A DNA stretch of 64,000 bases from Arthrobacter sp. PAMC 25486 (GTDB lineage: Bacteria > Actinomycetota > Actinomycetes > Actinomycetales > Micrococcaceae): contig NZ_CP007595.1 of the NCBI RefSeq assembly GCF_000785535.1, positions 4,176,439 through 4,240,438 of the forward strand. The letters run 5' to 3'. Below the pieces are notes generated by a model. It was given only the letters and a program-made list of their open reading frames with translations. It ran no database searches and had not been told where the DNA came from. Made by a program: the position numbers and the translations under genes. Shown in pieces: positions 35,528 through 44,933 of the stretch (positions within the stretch are counted from its first letter, which is position 1; every line of letters starts with the position of its first letter).

Positions 35528-36364
35528 GTGAATCCACTGTCAGTCGTCAAAACTCTGTGGCGCCACAAGTTCATCTTCATCCCAGTTGTCCTGCTGACTG
35601 TGGTTGCGGCAGCGTACCTCTTTGCGTTTGGCCCCAGAAGTTACCAAGCCACTTCGACGTTTGCGTTGGTGAATCCGTTGGTGCCAACAGAACAGCAGAT
35701 CCTTAAGGACCCTTCCCTTGGATTGCTTAATTCGAATAATCCATATCTTCGCTCCAGTGACAACACCCTTATTGCACAGGTTTTGACCACCAGGCTCAAT
35801 GCGCCAGAGGTGGCAAAGGCCCTCGAGATCAAAGGGTTTAGCACCGAATACACTGTCGAAAGAGCAGGCAGTTTTGGCACCGGTCTTTTGGTGCAGCTCA
35901 CAGCCATCGGTTCGACGCCCGAGCAAGCGACGGGCACTGTCCAGACGCTCGGTGAGTTCTTGGTTCTGGAGCTCAAGTCCATGCAGGAGATTAATGGGGC
36001 TGACCAACGGTTCTTGTTCACCGCGCTTGCCGTCACCAGCGGGGATGAAGCCACCGAACAATTCTCCAGCAGACTTCGCTCCGTGATCATGGTTGGTGCT
36101 GGTGGCGTGGTGCTTTTGTTTGCATCGGTTTCTGCGGCTCAGGCGCTTGATCGGCAGCGGGAGCTGAGCGAGAAGCCAGCCAAAATCAAGAAGCCCTCCC
36201 GCCGCGAGAGAAAGCATCAAACAGCGTTGCCGGAGCAGCTGCCCCCAACCGCTGATCCGAAGGAATCCTCGCCTGATCTGCAAAAGCCTGATGCTAAAAA
36301 ACTAATGAACCAACGCAAGGAAGAGTATCGAAAACGCCAGGCAAAAGTAAGATCCAGGCTTTGA
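35528..36364 (+). CDS. Wzz-like polysaccharide chain-length determinant
   Basis: 278 residues. An N-terminal membrane segment (about 14-34) and a second one (VIMVGAGGVVLLFASVSAA, about 188-207) flank an extracytoplasmic domain that starts YQATSTFALVNPLVPTEQQI. The layout is that of Wzz/co-polymerase proteins which set polymer length. The C-terminal ~65 residues form a very basic, Lys/Arg/Pro-rich cytoplasmic tail with no tyrosine kinase domain, and no separate BY-kinase gene is present. GTG start, one base after the polymerase stop; it closes the operon before a terminator. Confidence 0.82.
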   Translation: MNPLSVVKTLWRHKFIFIPVVLLTVVAAAYLFAFGPRSYQATSTFALVNPLVPTEQQILKDPSLGLLNSNNPYLRSSDNTLIAQVLTTRLNAPEVAKALEIKGFSTEYTVERAGSFGTGLLVQLTAIGSTPEQATGTVQTLGEFLVLELKSMQEINGADQRFLFTALAVTSGDEATEQFSSRLRSVIMVGAGGVVLLFASVSAAQALDRQRELSEKPAKIKKPSRRERKHQTALPEQLPPTADPKESSPDLQKPDAKKLMNQRKEEYRKRQAKVRSRL

Positions 36365-36394
36365 CGTCTGTGTTTGAACTGGTGGCTGAAAACT

Positions 36395-36447
36395 ACTTGA
36401 GCCACGTTTGTGCGTGTGAAAATCGCGAGCGTGGCTCAAGTGTTTTT
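36395..36447. terminator. Terminator between the operon end and the convergent DUF4082 gene
   Basis: ACTTGAGCCACG (36395-36406) pairs perfectly with CGTGGCTCAAGT (36430-36441), with a 23-base loop, followed by GTTTTT. It ends at the stop codon of the convergent gene, so it can serve both strands. Confidence 0.8.
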
Positions 36448-38440
36448 ACCGCAGTCCGCAGGCATTGGAGCCGTTGAGCTGGTAGAGGTGTACGGCATTT
36501 CCATCAGCAAAGGTGTCGTTAATGACACCGTTCTTGACGGGCACGGTTCGATTCTCTCCGAGAACCGTGGCTGAAGTGGCGTTGCTGCATTGCAGCGTGA
36601 TGTCCACTTGCTGGCTCCCATTTCTGGTGGAACCGGCAAAAGCATACAAGCTTCCGCCGTAGATTTTTACGCTCACGTCGAGTGAACCGGTCGAGGCGGC
36701 AGCACCGTCAAGGAAGGGCGAATTCAATACGGGCGCCAACGACTTGATTTGTGCATTCAGTGCGACGACGTCGGGTCGTACTTGCGCTCCACAATTGTCA
36801 CGCAGGACATGCTGTGACTGGCATGTTCCACCGAAATTGTGGTTGAAGTAAACGACGCCACGGGCACCGTGGATGAGACTGCTCCAAACAGCTGCCTTGA
36901 TTTGCGGCCCCGTAATAGTTGGCGCAAAGTCCTCGCTGAAAGGATGCCCCACCTCAACAAAGGCCCAAACTGGTTTTGAGGCCTTGGGACTGACCAACGA
37001 GCGGACCCTGTCGATTGTCCATCCGTAGTTGGATGCCTTGCGGCACTCGTCTTGGGTTAACTCACGCTGGGGAGAAACAAGGGTCCCGCCTTCGCTGACG
37101 CCACAGATGTTTGGATCGGTGAACCAGTAGTTGTCAGCAGAGACTAGGTCAGGGTAGTCGTTGACGAACTTTGCCGCTTGTGCGTCTGATTCCCAAAAAG
37201 TTACTCCTTTGCCGTAGTTGGCATAGAGCATGCTCCCCGTTACTGCGGCAGCCTTTTGAGCGGTTTGAATGGTGTAGCCACACTGGGCGTTTGCAGGCAT
37301 GCAAATATCGCCTTGGCCTGGCCAGTTGCCTGTCCAGGCGCCAGAGCCGGGGCCGGCCCACATGTCCACCTCATCTGGCAGCAACGTACCCGACTGGCCG
37401 GGGGCGTTCCAAGAGGTGATGGTATTCATGCCAGCCTGCGTGGCCAGTGTCGCGTTCGAATTCGAAGTGAGTTCAACGTATGTGTTAAGGCCTGCAGCCT
37501 TGTCCAGTTCCGTGTCCTTGGCACTGAGGAGACTTTCGTACCAGACTCCAACCGGAAAGTTGTCCGCGGAGCTGGGTAGTGGATTGTTGAACTTTTCGTA
37601 GTAGCCAACTCCACCATCAACCCCTCGAACTGTGACGCCAGCGGGCAGCGTGCCGGTGGGAGGCGTTGGCGGCGTCGTGGTTGGAGTCGGAGTGGGCTCA
37701 GGAGTCACAGTTGGGCTGGGAGTCACTGTCTGCGTTGGTGTTGGCTCAGCAGTGACGGTTGGGCTGGGGCTCGCCGTCGCTGTTGGCGGTGCGGTGGGGC
37801 CCGTGGTTGTTGAGGGAGTGAACGCCACGTCTACGTAGTAGTTTGAGTTTTTCCAGTTGCTGGTGGGATAGGTGCCGCCGTTGCCGTAGGCGTAGACGCC
37901 GCCGCCGGCCAGGATGGTCAGCGGGCCGCCGGATATGGCCTTGTCCAGCCCATGTTCGTCGGCCGAGTAGCGGCCGTTGGGGGCCACATAGGAGGCCACA
38001 TATTGGTGATTTCGGGTGATGGCCACTGGCTGTGGCAGTTCAACGGTCTGCCAGCCCGCAGCAGTCCCTGCCGTCGCGGGCAGCGTTGCCGTCGCCAAGA
38101 TCCTTCCGCTGGGCGACCACAGGTTCGCCACGTGCGGGCCTGTATTTGCGGCACTCTTGTAGAAGCGGATGGCCGTGATTAATCCGTCTTCGGCGGAAGT
38201 GAACTTTGCGCCAAGTTCCACGGACATCGTGTCTCGATCAATCAGGGTGCCGGGAACCTCGTTCTCCAGCACGGACAGGCTGGCTGCCTGGCTGGGTGTA
38301 TTTACGGTGGTGGTTGTCACGAGGATGGGCACTAGAAGAGCCAAGGCCGCAATGGCGGCAAACATGTTCTTGGATCGGCCGCTGCGGCCGAGGCGGTGTG
38401 AAATCCGTTGGGGCTGCGCTGACGCAGATGCTTTTTGCAT
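36446..38440 (-). CDS. Secreted DUF4082 protein with putative glycoside-hydrolase-like domain
   Basis: 664 residues. It has a Sec signal peptide (basic N-terminus, hydrophobic AAIAALALLVPILV, cleavage near SQAAS), then one DUF4082 domain (about 55-215) with AIRFYKSAANTGPHVANLWS, WQTVELPQPVAI, VASYVAPNGRYS and NSNYYVDVAF. A Thr/Pro linker of repeated PTPT/SPTVT units (about 218-262) follows. The C-terminal domain (about 265-664) is probably a TIM barrel with WYESLLSAKDTELDKAAGLN, WLLPDEVD-like LLPDEVDMWAGPGSG and RGVVYFNHNFGG, suggesting a glycoside hydrolase; no family can be named. It faces the main polysaccharide operon and may trim or bind its product. Confidence 0.75.
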   Translation of the reverse strand: MQKASASAQPQRISHRLGRSGRSKNMFAAIAALALLVPILVTTTTVNTPSQAASLSVLENEVPGTLIDRDTMSVELGAKFTSAEDGLITAIRFYKSAANTGPHVANLWSPSGRILATATLPATAGTAAGWQTVELPQPVAITRNHQYVASYVAPNGRYSADEHGLDKAISGGPLTILAGGGVYAYGNGGTYPTSNWKNSNYYVDVAFTPSTTTGPTAPPTATASPSPTVTAEPTPTQTVTPSPTVTPEPTPTPTTTPPTPPTGTLPAGVTVRGVDGGVGYYEKFNNPLPSSADNFPVGVWYESLLSAKDTELDKAAGLNTYVELTSNSNATLATQAGMNTITSWNAPGQSGTLLPDEVDMWAGPGSGAWTGNWPGQGDICMPANAQCGYTIQTAQKAAAVTGSMLYANYGKGVTFWESDAQAAKFVNDYPDLVSADNYWFTDPNICGVSEGGTLVSPQRELTQDECRKASNYGWTIDRVRSLVSPKASKPVWAFVEVGHPFSEDFAPTITGPQIKAAVWSSLIHGARGVVYFNHNFGGTCQSQHVLRDNCGAQVRPDVVALNAQIKSLAPVLNSPFLDGAAASTGSLDVSVKIYGGSLYAFAGSTRNGSQQVDITLQCSNATSATVLGENRTVPVKNGVINDTFADGNAVHLYQLNGSNACGLR

Positions 38441-38551
38441 AATAGGATAGTCCCGTATCGTCGTTAATTTGACCTAGGCATTCTCCCCCATGTAGTCAAA
38501 TCGTAACACGGGAACATGTGATAAACGTCACTGGCGATCGCCCTGGACTCG

Positions 38552-41272
38552 TCATAATTGGGCTCGCCGGCTGCTTTCGTCCCGGTCCCACCCTCCGTTC
38601 CTTGCCAGCGATTTTCCCTTTTGAAGCTTGCCCAGCACAGCCAATGAGCCGTACACGCCGGCGTCGACAAAAGCGACTGGTCCGGTAACACTGCGCACCA
38701 ATTTTCCCAGGCCGGAGCCCGACTTCACTGCGCCTTCTGCTTGCTGGACGCCGCGATAAATGCGCCGCAGTGTCTTGCGCAACTCGTTGGTGTGCAGCGG
38801 CACCCGGACCACTACGGGCGCCGTTGGAAGTATCGCCCTTTCTGCCGGGTCAAACAAGGAATCAACAAAGGCATCGTCGGCTGTGGCGTCGGGAAACTGC
38901 GGGAAGCGTGCGTGGCCCGCGTGATTCACGGCGTAGGCCCCGGCGCCCCACAGATGCTCGCTCATGGACGGGATGCGCAGGCGGGCCCGGTAATACGCCT
39001 GGACCAGCTTGTCTGCACCTCCGGTTTCGTAGCGGAAAGCCGGCCGGGCCGCCAATGTACCGGGGGTGGACAGGTACCGGAACACATCGGCCACTGCCGC
39101 AGGAGTGATCTCAATGTCGGCATCCAGATACAGCCGGGGCCAGCGGGTGCTGGCGGCATCGGCTGCGTTCAGGGCAACTGTTTTGGAGGGCTCCTTGAGG
39201 TCCAAGACCCTCACCCCCGGAAACCGGGTCGCGATGGCGGCAGTGTTGTCCGTGCAGCCATTGCAGGCCACGATGACCTCGATGGCCCCCGATGCGGCCA
39301 ACTTGGCCAGCGGCTCAAGCGTGCGCGCAATAACGGCGGATTCGTTGTGTGCCGGGATGATCACTGCGCCGGAAGGGAATCCTTCCGGGATGGAGTGGAT
39401 GGCGGTGGCCGGTGAAACGGCCTGCCTAGCCTGGGGGAGGCGCCGCCAGGGACGTACCCCCGCCAGTGAAAGAAACGCCCTGCGGTTTTCTGGCTTGTAG
39501 GCCCGTACCAGCTCACCCGTGGCGGTCACCGCACGGACAACTGCCGTGTAGCCCCGTGAGTGGTGGGCCTCGGCATACCGGACACGGTTGACGGCCATGA
39601 GCGCCACCAAGTCTGCTGAAGCGCCCGAGCCGCCCCGGCTGTGCGTCATGCTTGCCGATGGTTCGAACCAGATACTGTGTCCGTGCTCGCGGACCCTGTG
39701 GAAGTAGTCGGTTTCTTCCGAGTACAGGAAGTACCTTTCGTCCCACTCGCCAACATCAGCCACAACGTGCCCGGCAATAAATACGGCAGCACCGGTGGCC
39801 CAGTCGATGGGGTGCGAAAACTGGTAGCTCTCGGCGTTGTAGTCAATCTCGGAGAGCCACTCAGGCCGTCCGGAGAACCTCTGCCCAAAGACTGCGTCGC
39901 CTAGGGCCTTGACGATGCTGGGTTCCCGCCGCAACGACGTGTAGATGGTGCCGTCGTCATCAAGGAGCCTGGGGACAACGATCCCTGCTTCAGCGACCTT
40001 CATCCGCCGCCGCAGGGTCCTGATGGCTCCGGGAAGAATGCGCAGGTCCGGATTGAGTATCAGAACGTCGTGGTGCATGCCCGCATTTCTCAACGCCGAG
40101 TTGATACCCCCGGCGTAGCCCAGATTTCCCCCGGTTTTTACCAGGATCACATCAGGATGGGCGGCGAGGAGTTCCAGCGTGCCATCAACTGACCCGTTGT
40201 CCGCCACTACCACCTTGAGGGACTGGGTCTGCGTCTCGGTCCGCAGACCGGCCATCAGCGGTTCAATGTCATCGGCGTTGTTGTAGGTCACCAAGATCAC
40301 TGTCACGTCGGCCAGCCTGTCGACGGGGGCAAATACCCCGTGGGGGGCCGTGACAGGACCGGGCAGCTCATCCGGCTCGTCGGCCGGCTCGGCAGCTGAG
40401 GACTGTAGACCAGCCCGGCCCACTGTGGCGTGCAGGGAACTGCCCACCCTGCTGTGCCGGTTCATGCGCAAGTAGGCCTCCGGGCCCTGCACCAGGTAGC
40501 GCTTGGCGAGGCGCTTGGGTTCCAAGGCGAGCCGCCACGCCCACTCCATGCCAGCATTGGCAACTGCTTCCGGCGCACGCTGAATCCGGCCTGCCAGGAA
40601 GTCAACCACCGCACCGAAGGCCAACAGGACCGACGCACCTGTGAAGGTTCCGTACTCGGCAATCCACAGTTCCTGACGTGGTTTTCCGAGCCCGACCACC
40701 AGGATGTCCGTACGCGATTGGGCCACGTCGCGGGCCAGCAGCAGCGACGACTCGCGGTCAGCCAGCTCGGAGCGTTCCGGCGCCCACCAGCCAGACACTT
40801 TCAAGGTCGGACGGTGCAAGACGAATTGTTCCTTGAGCAGCTCGTGCGTGGCCGCCGCACCGCCGAAGAAACCGACGCGCAAACCCTTCTTCTGGGCCTC
40901 GTCCAGCAACGGGTCGATGAGATCGCTGCCGGCCAGGCGCGGCCATTCCTGGCCAGTCAGCTGGTTGGCTTTGGCACGCAGGGGCGCACCATCCAATAGG
41001 GTCAGCCATTCAATGGAATCAGTCCTGTCCAAGGTGCCGCCCCACCGGCCGCCGGCGCCGAAGTGCATCACATGGTCCAAATTGGCCGAGACCACAGCCA
41101 GTGGATTCCTTTTCGGATGGGTGGCAGCGGCCGTGATTTCAAGGACCGCTTCATCGAACCACCTCAGGTCAACGTTGGTCCCGCCAAGCACCGCACTGGC
41201 CGGCGGACTGGCAAAGGAAACACCACTTAGAGTGGTGGGCACTGACTGCGAAAAACCCGGCCAGCCGCTCAT
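38552..41272 (-). CDS. Fusion of WecG/TagA-type glycosyltransferase and two GT2 glycosyltransferases
   Basis: 906 residues with three catalytic units in one chain. Unit 1 (about 28-245) is a GT26 (WecG/TagA/CpsF) domain with GSDLIDPLLDEAQKKGLRVG, VGLGKPRQELWI and FLAGRIQRAPEAVANAGMEW. Unit 2 (about 318-545) is a GT2 domain of the rhamnosyltransferase-like kind, with VILVTYNNADDIEPL, VVADNGSVDGTLELL, GGNLGYAGGINSAL and LYSEETDYFHRV. Unit 3 (about 630-820) is another GT2 with VIIPAHNESAVIARTL, VIVACNGCTDNTAAI and LYLDADIEI. No signal peptide or membrane segment is present. Such proteins usually occur as separate genes. It would add several sugars to a lipid-linked intermediate. ATG at 41272; an internal start near VLGGTNVDL is possible. 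Confidence 0.87.
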   Translation of the reverse strand: MSGWPGFSQSVPTTLSGVSFASPPASAVLGGTNVDLRWFDEAVLEITAAATHPKRNPLAVVSANLDHVMHFGAGGRWGGTLDRTDSIEWLTLLDGAPLRAKANQLTGQEWPRLAGSDLIDPLLDEAQKKGLRVGFFGGAAATHELLKEQFVLHRPTLKVSGWWAPERSELADRESSLLLARDVAQSRTDILVVGLGKPRQELWIAEYGTFTGASVLLAFGAVVDFLAGRIQRAPEAVANAGMEWAWRLALEPKRLAKRYLVQGPEAYLRMNRHSRVGSSLHATVGRAGLQSSAAEPADEPDELPGPVTAPHGVFAPVDRLADVTVILVTYNNADDIEPLMAGLRTETQTQSLKVVVADNGSVDGTLELLAAHPDVILVKTGGNLGYAGGINSALRNAGMHHDVLILNPDLRILPGAIRTLRRRMKVAEAGIVVPRLLDDDGTIYTSLRREPSIVKALGDAVFGQRFSGRPEWLSEIDYNAESYQFSHPIDWATGAAVFIAGHVVADVGEWDERYFLYSEETDYFHRVREHGHSIWFEPSASMTHSRGGSGASADLVALMAVNRVRYAEAHHSRGYTAVVRAVTATGELVRAYKPENRRAFLSLAGVRPWRRLPQARQAVSPATAIHSIPEGFPSGAVIIPAHNESAVIARTLEPLAKLAASGAIEVIVACNGCTDNTAAIATRFPGVRVLDLKEPSKTVALNAADAASTRWPRLYLDADIEITPAAVADVFRYLSTPGTLAARPAFRYETGGADKLVQAYYRARLRIPSMSEHLWGAGAYAVNHAGHARFPQFPDATADDAFVDSLFDPAERAILPTAPVVVRVPLHTNELRKTLRRIYRGVQQAEGAVKSGSGLGKLVRSVTGPVAFVDAGVYGSLAVLGKLQKGKSLARNGGWDRDESSRRAQL

Positions 41273-41416
41273 GGCCGACCAACCCGTGACTCAAGAACCT
41301 GACTAAACATTGAAACCCCCACAGCTGCTGTAGACCGAACCGTCGTTTCGCCCGGGTGGTCACAAGTGATCGACCGGGAGGAGCGGTTACAACAGACGTT
41401 AGGGATCGCAAGGGGC

Positions 41417-41430
41417 GCACTCTAGAGTGC
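41417..41430. promoter_or_regulatory. 14-bp perfect palindrome upstream of the TagA-GT2-GT2 gene
   Basis: GCACTCTAGAGTGC lies 145 bases before the ATG at 41272, in a 250-base intergenic stretch. The same stretch has a repeated pair of GGTACAGG and GGGTACT (41453-41520, about 50 bases apart). An operator role is only a guess. Confidence 0.3.
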
Positions 41431-41522
41431 AAAACAGCCCGAAATTGCCGTAGGTACAGGACCTGCGCCGGGGTACTACTGGGGTTCCACTGGTGCTGCC
41501 GGGTACAGGTAGTGGGTACTGC

Positions 41523-42719
41523 CTAGTTGCGTCCGGCGAGTCCCACAATGTGCTCGGCGATGGCCATCGAGGACGTCGCCCCGGGCGATGGTGCGTTGCG
41601 AACCTGCAGGATGCGTTTGGAGCCGGTGATGACAAAGTCATCAACCAGACTGCCGTCCGGGTTCATGGCCTGGGCGCGGATGCCGCGGCGGCCAGGGACG
41701 ACGTCGGCCACCCCCAGTTCCGGCACGTAGGCTCGCGCCGCCTCGATGAAGGCCTTGCGGCTGAGCACCGTCCGCCCTTCACGGATTGCCGCTGGAATGT
41801 TTCCTGCGGCGAAGCGCCAAAAGCCGCCAAAACCGGCCACGGCCGCCAGGTCCCGCGGGACAAGCGCCAGGGCGTTGTACGCCTCGCGCCCGCCGGCCAG
41901 AAACGCGTTGGGACCCACCATGATTTCGCCGTCGATCCGTTTGGTCAGGTGCACGCCCAGAAACGGGTAGCGCGGATCCGGCACGGGGTAGATGAGTCCA
42001 TTGACCAGGCTCCGGCGTTCCGGGCGCAGCAGAAAGTAGGCGCCAAAGAATGGCACGATGCGTGGATTGGCGGAGTCGCCGGAGGCCTTGGCCAGCCTGT
42101 CCGATTGCAACCCGGCACAATTGACTACGAGGTCAAAGGTGGCCGCGCCTGAGCCGCTCACCACGGAGACCCGGGTGCCGTCGTCGTGCATCCCGGTGAC
42201 CTCTTGCCCCAGAAGCACCCGACCGCCTGCCTCTGTGACATCCTCGGCAAGGGCCCGGGTCACTGCCGCATAGTCGGTGATGGCCGTGGTGGGGGAGTAC
42301 AAGGCTGCGATGCCGCGGGCGTGCGGTTCGATGCGCGCCAGCTCGGCCGCGTCGATCATGCGCACCCCGGGCACGCCATTGGTCAGCGCCCGGTCAAAGA
42401 TCACCCGCAGGCGGGCCAGCTCCGTCTCGTCCCGGGCCACCACCACCTTGCCGCATTCATCGTAGGGGACGTGCCGACGGGCTGTGAGTTCCTGGAGCAG
42501 TCCCACCCCGCGCCGGCACAGGGCAGCCTTCAGCCCGCCGGGCTCGTAGTAGAGCCCGGCATGAACCACACCGCTGTTGCGCCCTGTCTGGTGGCTGGCA
42601 AGCTGGGGTTCCTTCTCATAAAGCGTGACCTCGGCGGCAGTGCCGGACACCAACAGTTCCCGGGCCACGGCCACGCCCACAATGCCCCCACCAACGACGG
42701 CGGCCCGTACTTTTGTCAT
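41523..42719 (-). CDS. lhgO: L-2-hydroxyglutarate oxidase (FAD-dependent)
   Basis: 398 residues of the DAO/LhgO family. The FAD-binding AAVVGGGIVGVAVARELL is at the N-terminus, followed by ASHQTGRNSGVVHAGLYY, the characteristic LhgO stretch with the conserved His residues, and RGIRAQAMNPDGSLVDDFVI near the C-terminus. It oxidises L-2-hydroxyglutarate to 2-oxoglutarate, a metabolite-repair reaction. It is divergent from sufS; the 250 bases between carry an imperfectly spaced inverted repeat GACGAATCC (42751) / GGATTCGTC (42812). No link to the polysaccharide genes is evident. Confidence 0.9.
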   Translation of the reverse strand: MTKVRAAVVGGGIVGVAVARELLVSGTAAEVTLYEKEPQLASHQTGRNSGVVHAGLYYEPGGLKAALCRRGVGLLQELTARRHVPYDECGKVVVARDETELARLRVIFDRALTNGVPGVRMIDAAELARIEPHARGIAALYSPTTAITDYAAVTRALAEDVTEAGGRVLLGQEVTGMHDDGTRVSVVSGSGAATFDLVVNCAGLQSDRLAKASGDSANPRIVPFFGAYFLLRPERRSLVNGLIYPVPDPRYPFLGVHLTKRIDGEIMVGPNAFLAGGREAYNALALVPRDLAAVAGFGGFWRFAAGNIPAAIREGRTVLSRKAFIEAARAYVPELGVADVVPGRRGIRAQAMNPDGSLVDDFVITGSKRILQVRNAPSPGATSSMAIAEHIVGLAGRN

Positions 42720-42972
42720 GTTGCGTTCCTTTCGGGGAACTACTTTTACGGACGAATCCTTGGGCTGCCGTTCCGCAAGGAGCTGGATTTTCCGATCCTA
42801 GCTGATGGCACGGATTCGTCGGGGGCACCTGTTCGGGGTGGGTAAGCCCCGCCTGAGCTGCCCTTGCCGCCAATAAATGCGACAATTAGGTGAGCTTGAT
42901 GTGACGTATTGCAGCGTCGCTTGCCGGCCGGGTGACGGTCTGCATCACGATCGACCCAGGAGCGCTAATTTG

Positions 42973-44289
42973 GTGACAGGATCCGCCGCCCACGACCACA
43001 ACGGTCCGTTAACGGACACGGAGGTTTTGCGCATCCGCAATGACTTCCCGATTCTTGAGCAGGACGTCAACGGGCAACCGCTGGTTTACCTTGATTCGGG
43101 TGCCACCTCGCAAAATCCGCTCAGCGTCATGGAGGCCGAGCAGGAGTTCTACGAGCAGCGCAACTCCGCCGTGCACCGCGGCGCACACACCTTGGCCGTG
43201 CACGCCACCGACGTCTTCGAGGAGGCCCGGGCGACGGTCGCAGCGTTCATCGGTGCCGACGACAACGAGCTACTCTGGACCCAAAACGCCACCGCCGGGC
43301 TGAACCTGATCGCCTACTCGTTCGGCAACGCCAGCGTCGGCACCGTCTCCGAATACGCCAAGAAGTTCGCTGTGGGACCCGGCGACGAGGTGCTCGTCAC
43401 CGAGATGGAACACCACGCCAACCTGATCCCGTGGCAGGAGCTGTGCCGCCGCACCGGCGCCACGCTGCGCTTCATCCCCGTCCACGATGACGGCACGCTA
43501 GACCTGGACGCCGCCGCAACGCTCATCAACGAGCGCACCAAGGTCCTGGCGTTCACCCACGTATCCAACGTCACCGGCGTCATCAACCCCGTCGCCGCAC
43601 TGACCGCCATGGCCCATGACATCGGCGCCCTCGTGGTGCTCGACGCCTGCCAGTCCGCCCCACACCTCCCCCTTGACGTCAAGGCGCTGGACGTGGACTT
43701 TGCCGTGTTCTCCGGCCACAAGATGCTGGCCCCCACAGGAATTGGCGGGGTTTACGGCCGCGCCGAACTCCTGGACGCCATGCCCCCGTTCCTCACCGGC
43801 GGCTCCATGATCACCACCGTCACCATGGCAGAGGCTGCCTACCTGCCGGCCCCACAACGCTTTGAGGCCGGCACCCAGCCCATCTCCCAGGCGGTCGCCC
43901 TGGCCGCTGCCTGCAACTACCTGCAGGAGACGGGCATGGACCGCATCCATGCGTGGGAAGCCGAACTGGGCCAGCGCCTGGTGAGCGGGCTGGAAGCCAT
44001 CGAGGGCATCCGGGTCCTGGGTCCGGCGTCGGGCATCCCCAGGGCAGGCCTGGCCTCCTTTGAAGTGAAGGGTGTGCACGCGCACGACGTCGGGCAGTTC
44101 CTTGACGCTGCCGGCATCGCCGTCCGCGTGGGCCACCACTGCGCGCAGCCCCTCCATCGGCGCCTTGGCCTGAGCGCCTCCACCCGCGCGAGCACCTATC
44201 TCTACAACACAACCGCCGACGTCGACGCATTCCTGGCCGCCGTGGCCGGGGTGCGCGGCTACTTCGGCGTGGCAGGGGAGCAGCCATGA
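42973..44289 (+). CDS. sufS: Cysteine desulfurase SufS
   Basis: 438 residues of class II cysteine desulfurase. It liberates sulfur from cysteine as a persulfide for Fe-S cluster assembly. VYLDSGATSQNPLSVM, VHRGAHTLAVHATDVFEEAR and MEHHANLIPWQ are in order; the PLP Lys is in SGHKMLAPTGIGGVYG, and the persulfide Cys in RVGHHCAQPLHRRLGL. The frame is open from 42877, but GTG 42973 (VTGSAAHDH), or the TTG just before it, is likely the start. It overlaps sufU by 4 bases (ATGA), a stable pair. Confidence 0.94.
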   Translation: MTGSAAHDHNGPLTDTEVLRIRNDFPILEQDVNGQPLVYLDSGATSQNPLSVMEAEQEFYEQRNSAVHRGAHTLAVHATDVFEEARATVAAFIGADDNELLWTQNATAGLNLIAYSFGNASVGTVSEYAKKFAVGPGDEVLVTEMEHHANLIPWQELCRRTGATLRFIPVHDDGTLDLDAAATLINERTKVLAFTHVSNVTGVINPVAALTAMAHDIGALVVLDACQSAPHLPLDVKALDVDFAVFSGHKMLAPTGIGGVYGRAELLDAMPPFLTGGSMITTVTMAEAAYLPAPQRFEAGTQPISQAVALAAACNYLQETGMDRIHAWEAELGQRLVSGLEAIEGIRVLGPASGIPRAGLASFEVKGVHAHDVGQFLDAAGIAVRVGHHCAQPLHRRLGLSASTRASTYLYNTTADVDAFLAAVAGVRGYFGVAGEQP

Positions 44290-44747
44290 GCGCTTTGGAT
44301 TCGCTGTACCAGCAGATTATTTTGCAAGAGTCGAAAACGCGGCGCGGCGGAGATCTGCCCGACGATCAGCTGGACGGGATGCATCTGCCGGCCAATGTGG
44401 GGCAATGTCACCAGCTCAACCCGGTGTGCGGGGATGAGATCACGCTGCGGATTGAGACGGACGTCGGGAAGGTTTCCGGCATTCACTGGGCGGGGGATGG
44501 GTGCTCCATTTCGATGGCGTCGGCTTCCATCCTCAGTGACATGGTGGTGGGGCTGGGCCGCGCGGAGGTGCAGTCGTTGGTGGACAATTTCCGTGAGGTC
44601 ATGCGTTCTCGCGGGACACTGGTGGCGGACGAGGACGTGCTTGGCGATGCGGCTGCGCTGTCGGGCGTTTCGAAGTTTCCTGCCCGGGTCAAGTGCGCCA
44701 TGCTGGCCTGGGTTGCTGCCGAGGATGCGTTGAACCAGACACAGTAG
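44286..44747 (+). CDS. sufU: SufU-type iron-sulfur assembly / sulfur-transfer protein
   Basis: 153 residues. SufU accepts sulfur from SufS through a Zn-bound site. The Zn ligands are all in place: Cys and Asp in NPVCGDEI, Cys in GDGCSIS, and the C-terminal Cys in VKCAMLAW. The insert between residues about 15 and 37 (GGDLPDDQLDGMHLPANVGQ) is longer than in the textbook SufU. A second truncated copy occurs at 52711-53040. No terminator is evident after the gene. Confidence 0.93.
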   Translation: MSALDSLYQQIILQESKTRRGGDLPDDQLDGMHLPANVGQCHQLNPVCGDEITLRIETDVGKVSGIHWAGDGCSISMASASILSDMVVGLGRAEVQSLVDNFREVMRSRGTLVADEDVLGDAAALSGVSKFPARVKCAMLAWVAAEDALNQTQ

Positions 44748-44769
44748 GGACTTTTGAAGGACGCCGGGC

Positions 44770-44802
44770 GAGTACTTGTTTTTGCTGCCTGACTACTTGT
44801 TT
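44770..44802 (+). promoter_or_regulatory. Two direct repeats, 21 bp apart, upstream of the large DUF4082 gene
   Basis: GAGTACTTGTTT (44770-44781) and GACTACTTGTTT (44791-44802) agree at 11 of 12 positions with a period of exactly 21 bases, that is two helical turns. The first contains AGTACT, the same core as the sites at 22014-22063. They lie about 130 bases before the ATG at 44934. Confidence 0.35.
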
Positions 44803-44933
44803 CAAGCGAAAACCCTTGTGGTGCTGTGATGCCCCGCATAGCCTCTAGGAGAGTCCAAACGCGTTGTGGGCGGGCGCCGTTGTGATGCGGTGGCGGACTG
44901 GGAGAACACTGGGCAGAAGCATTCAAGGAAGCC

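Noticed and set aside
37640..37800. Tandem repeats that could be a CRISPR or microsatellite
   Set aside because: They encode the Thr/Pro linker of the secreted DUF4082 protein, in frame, with no spacers.
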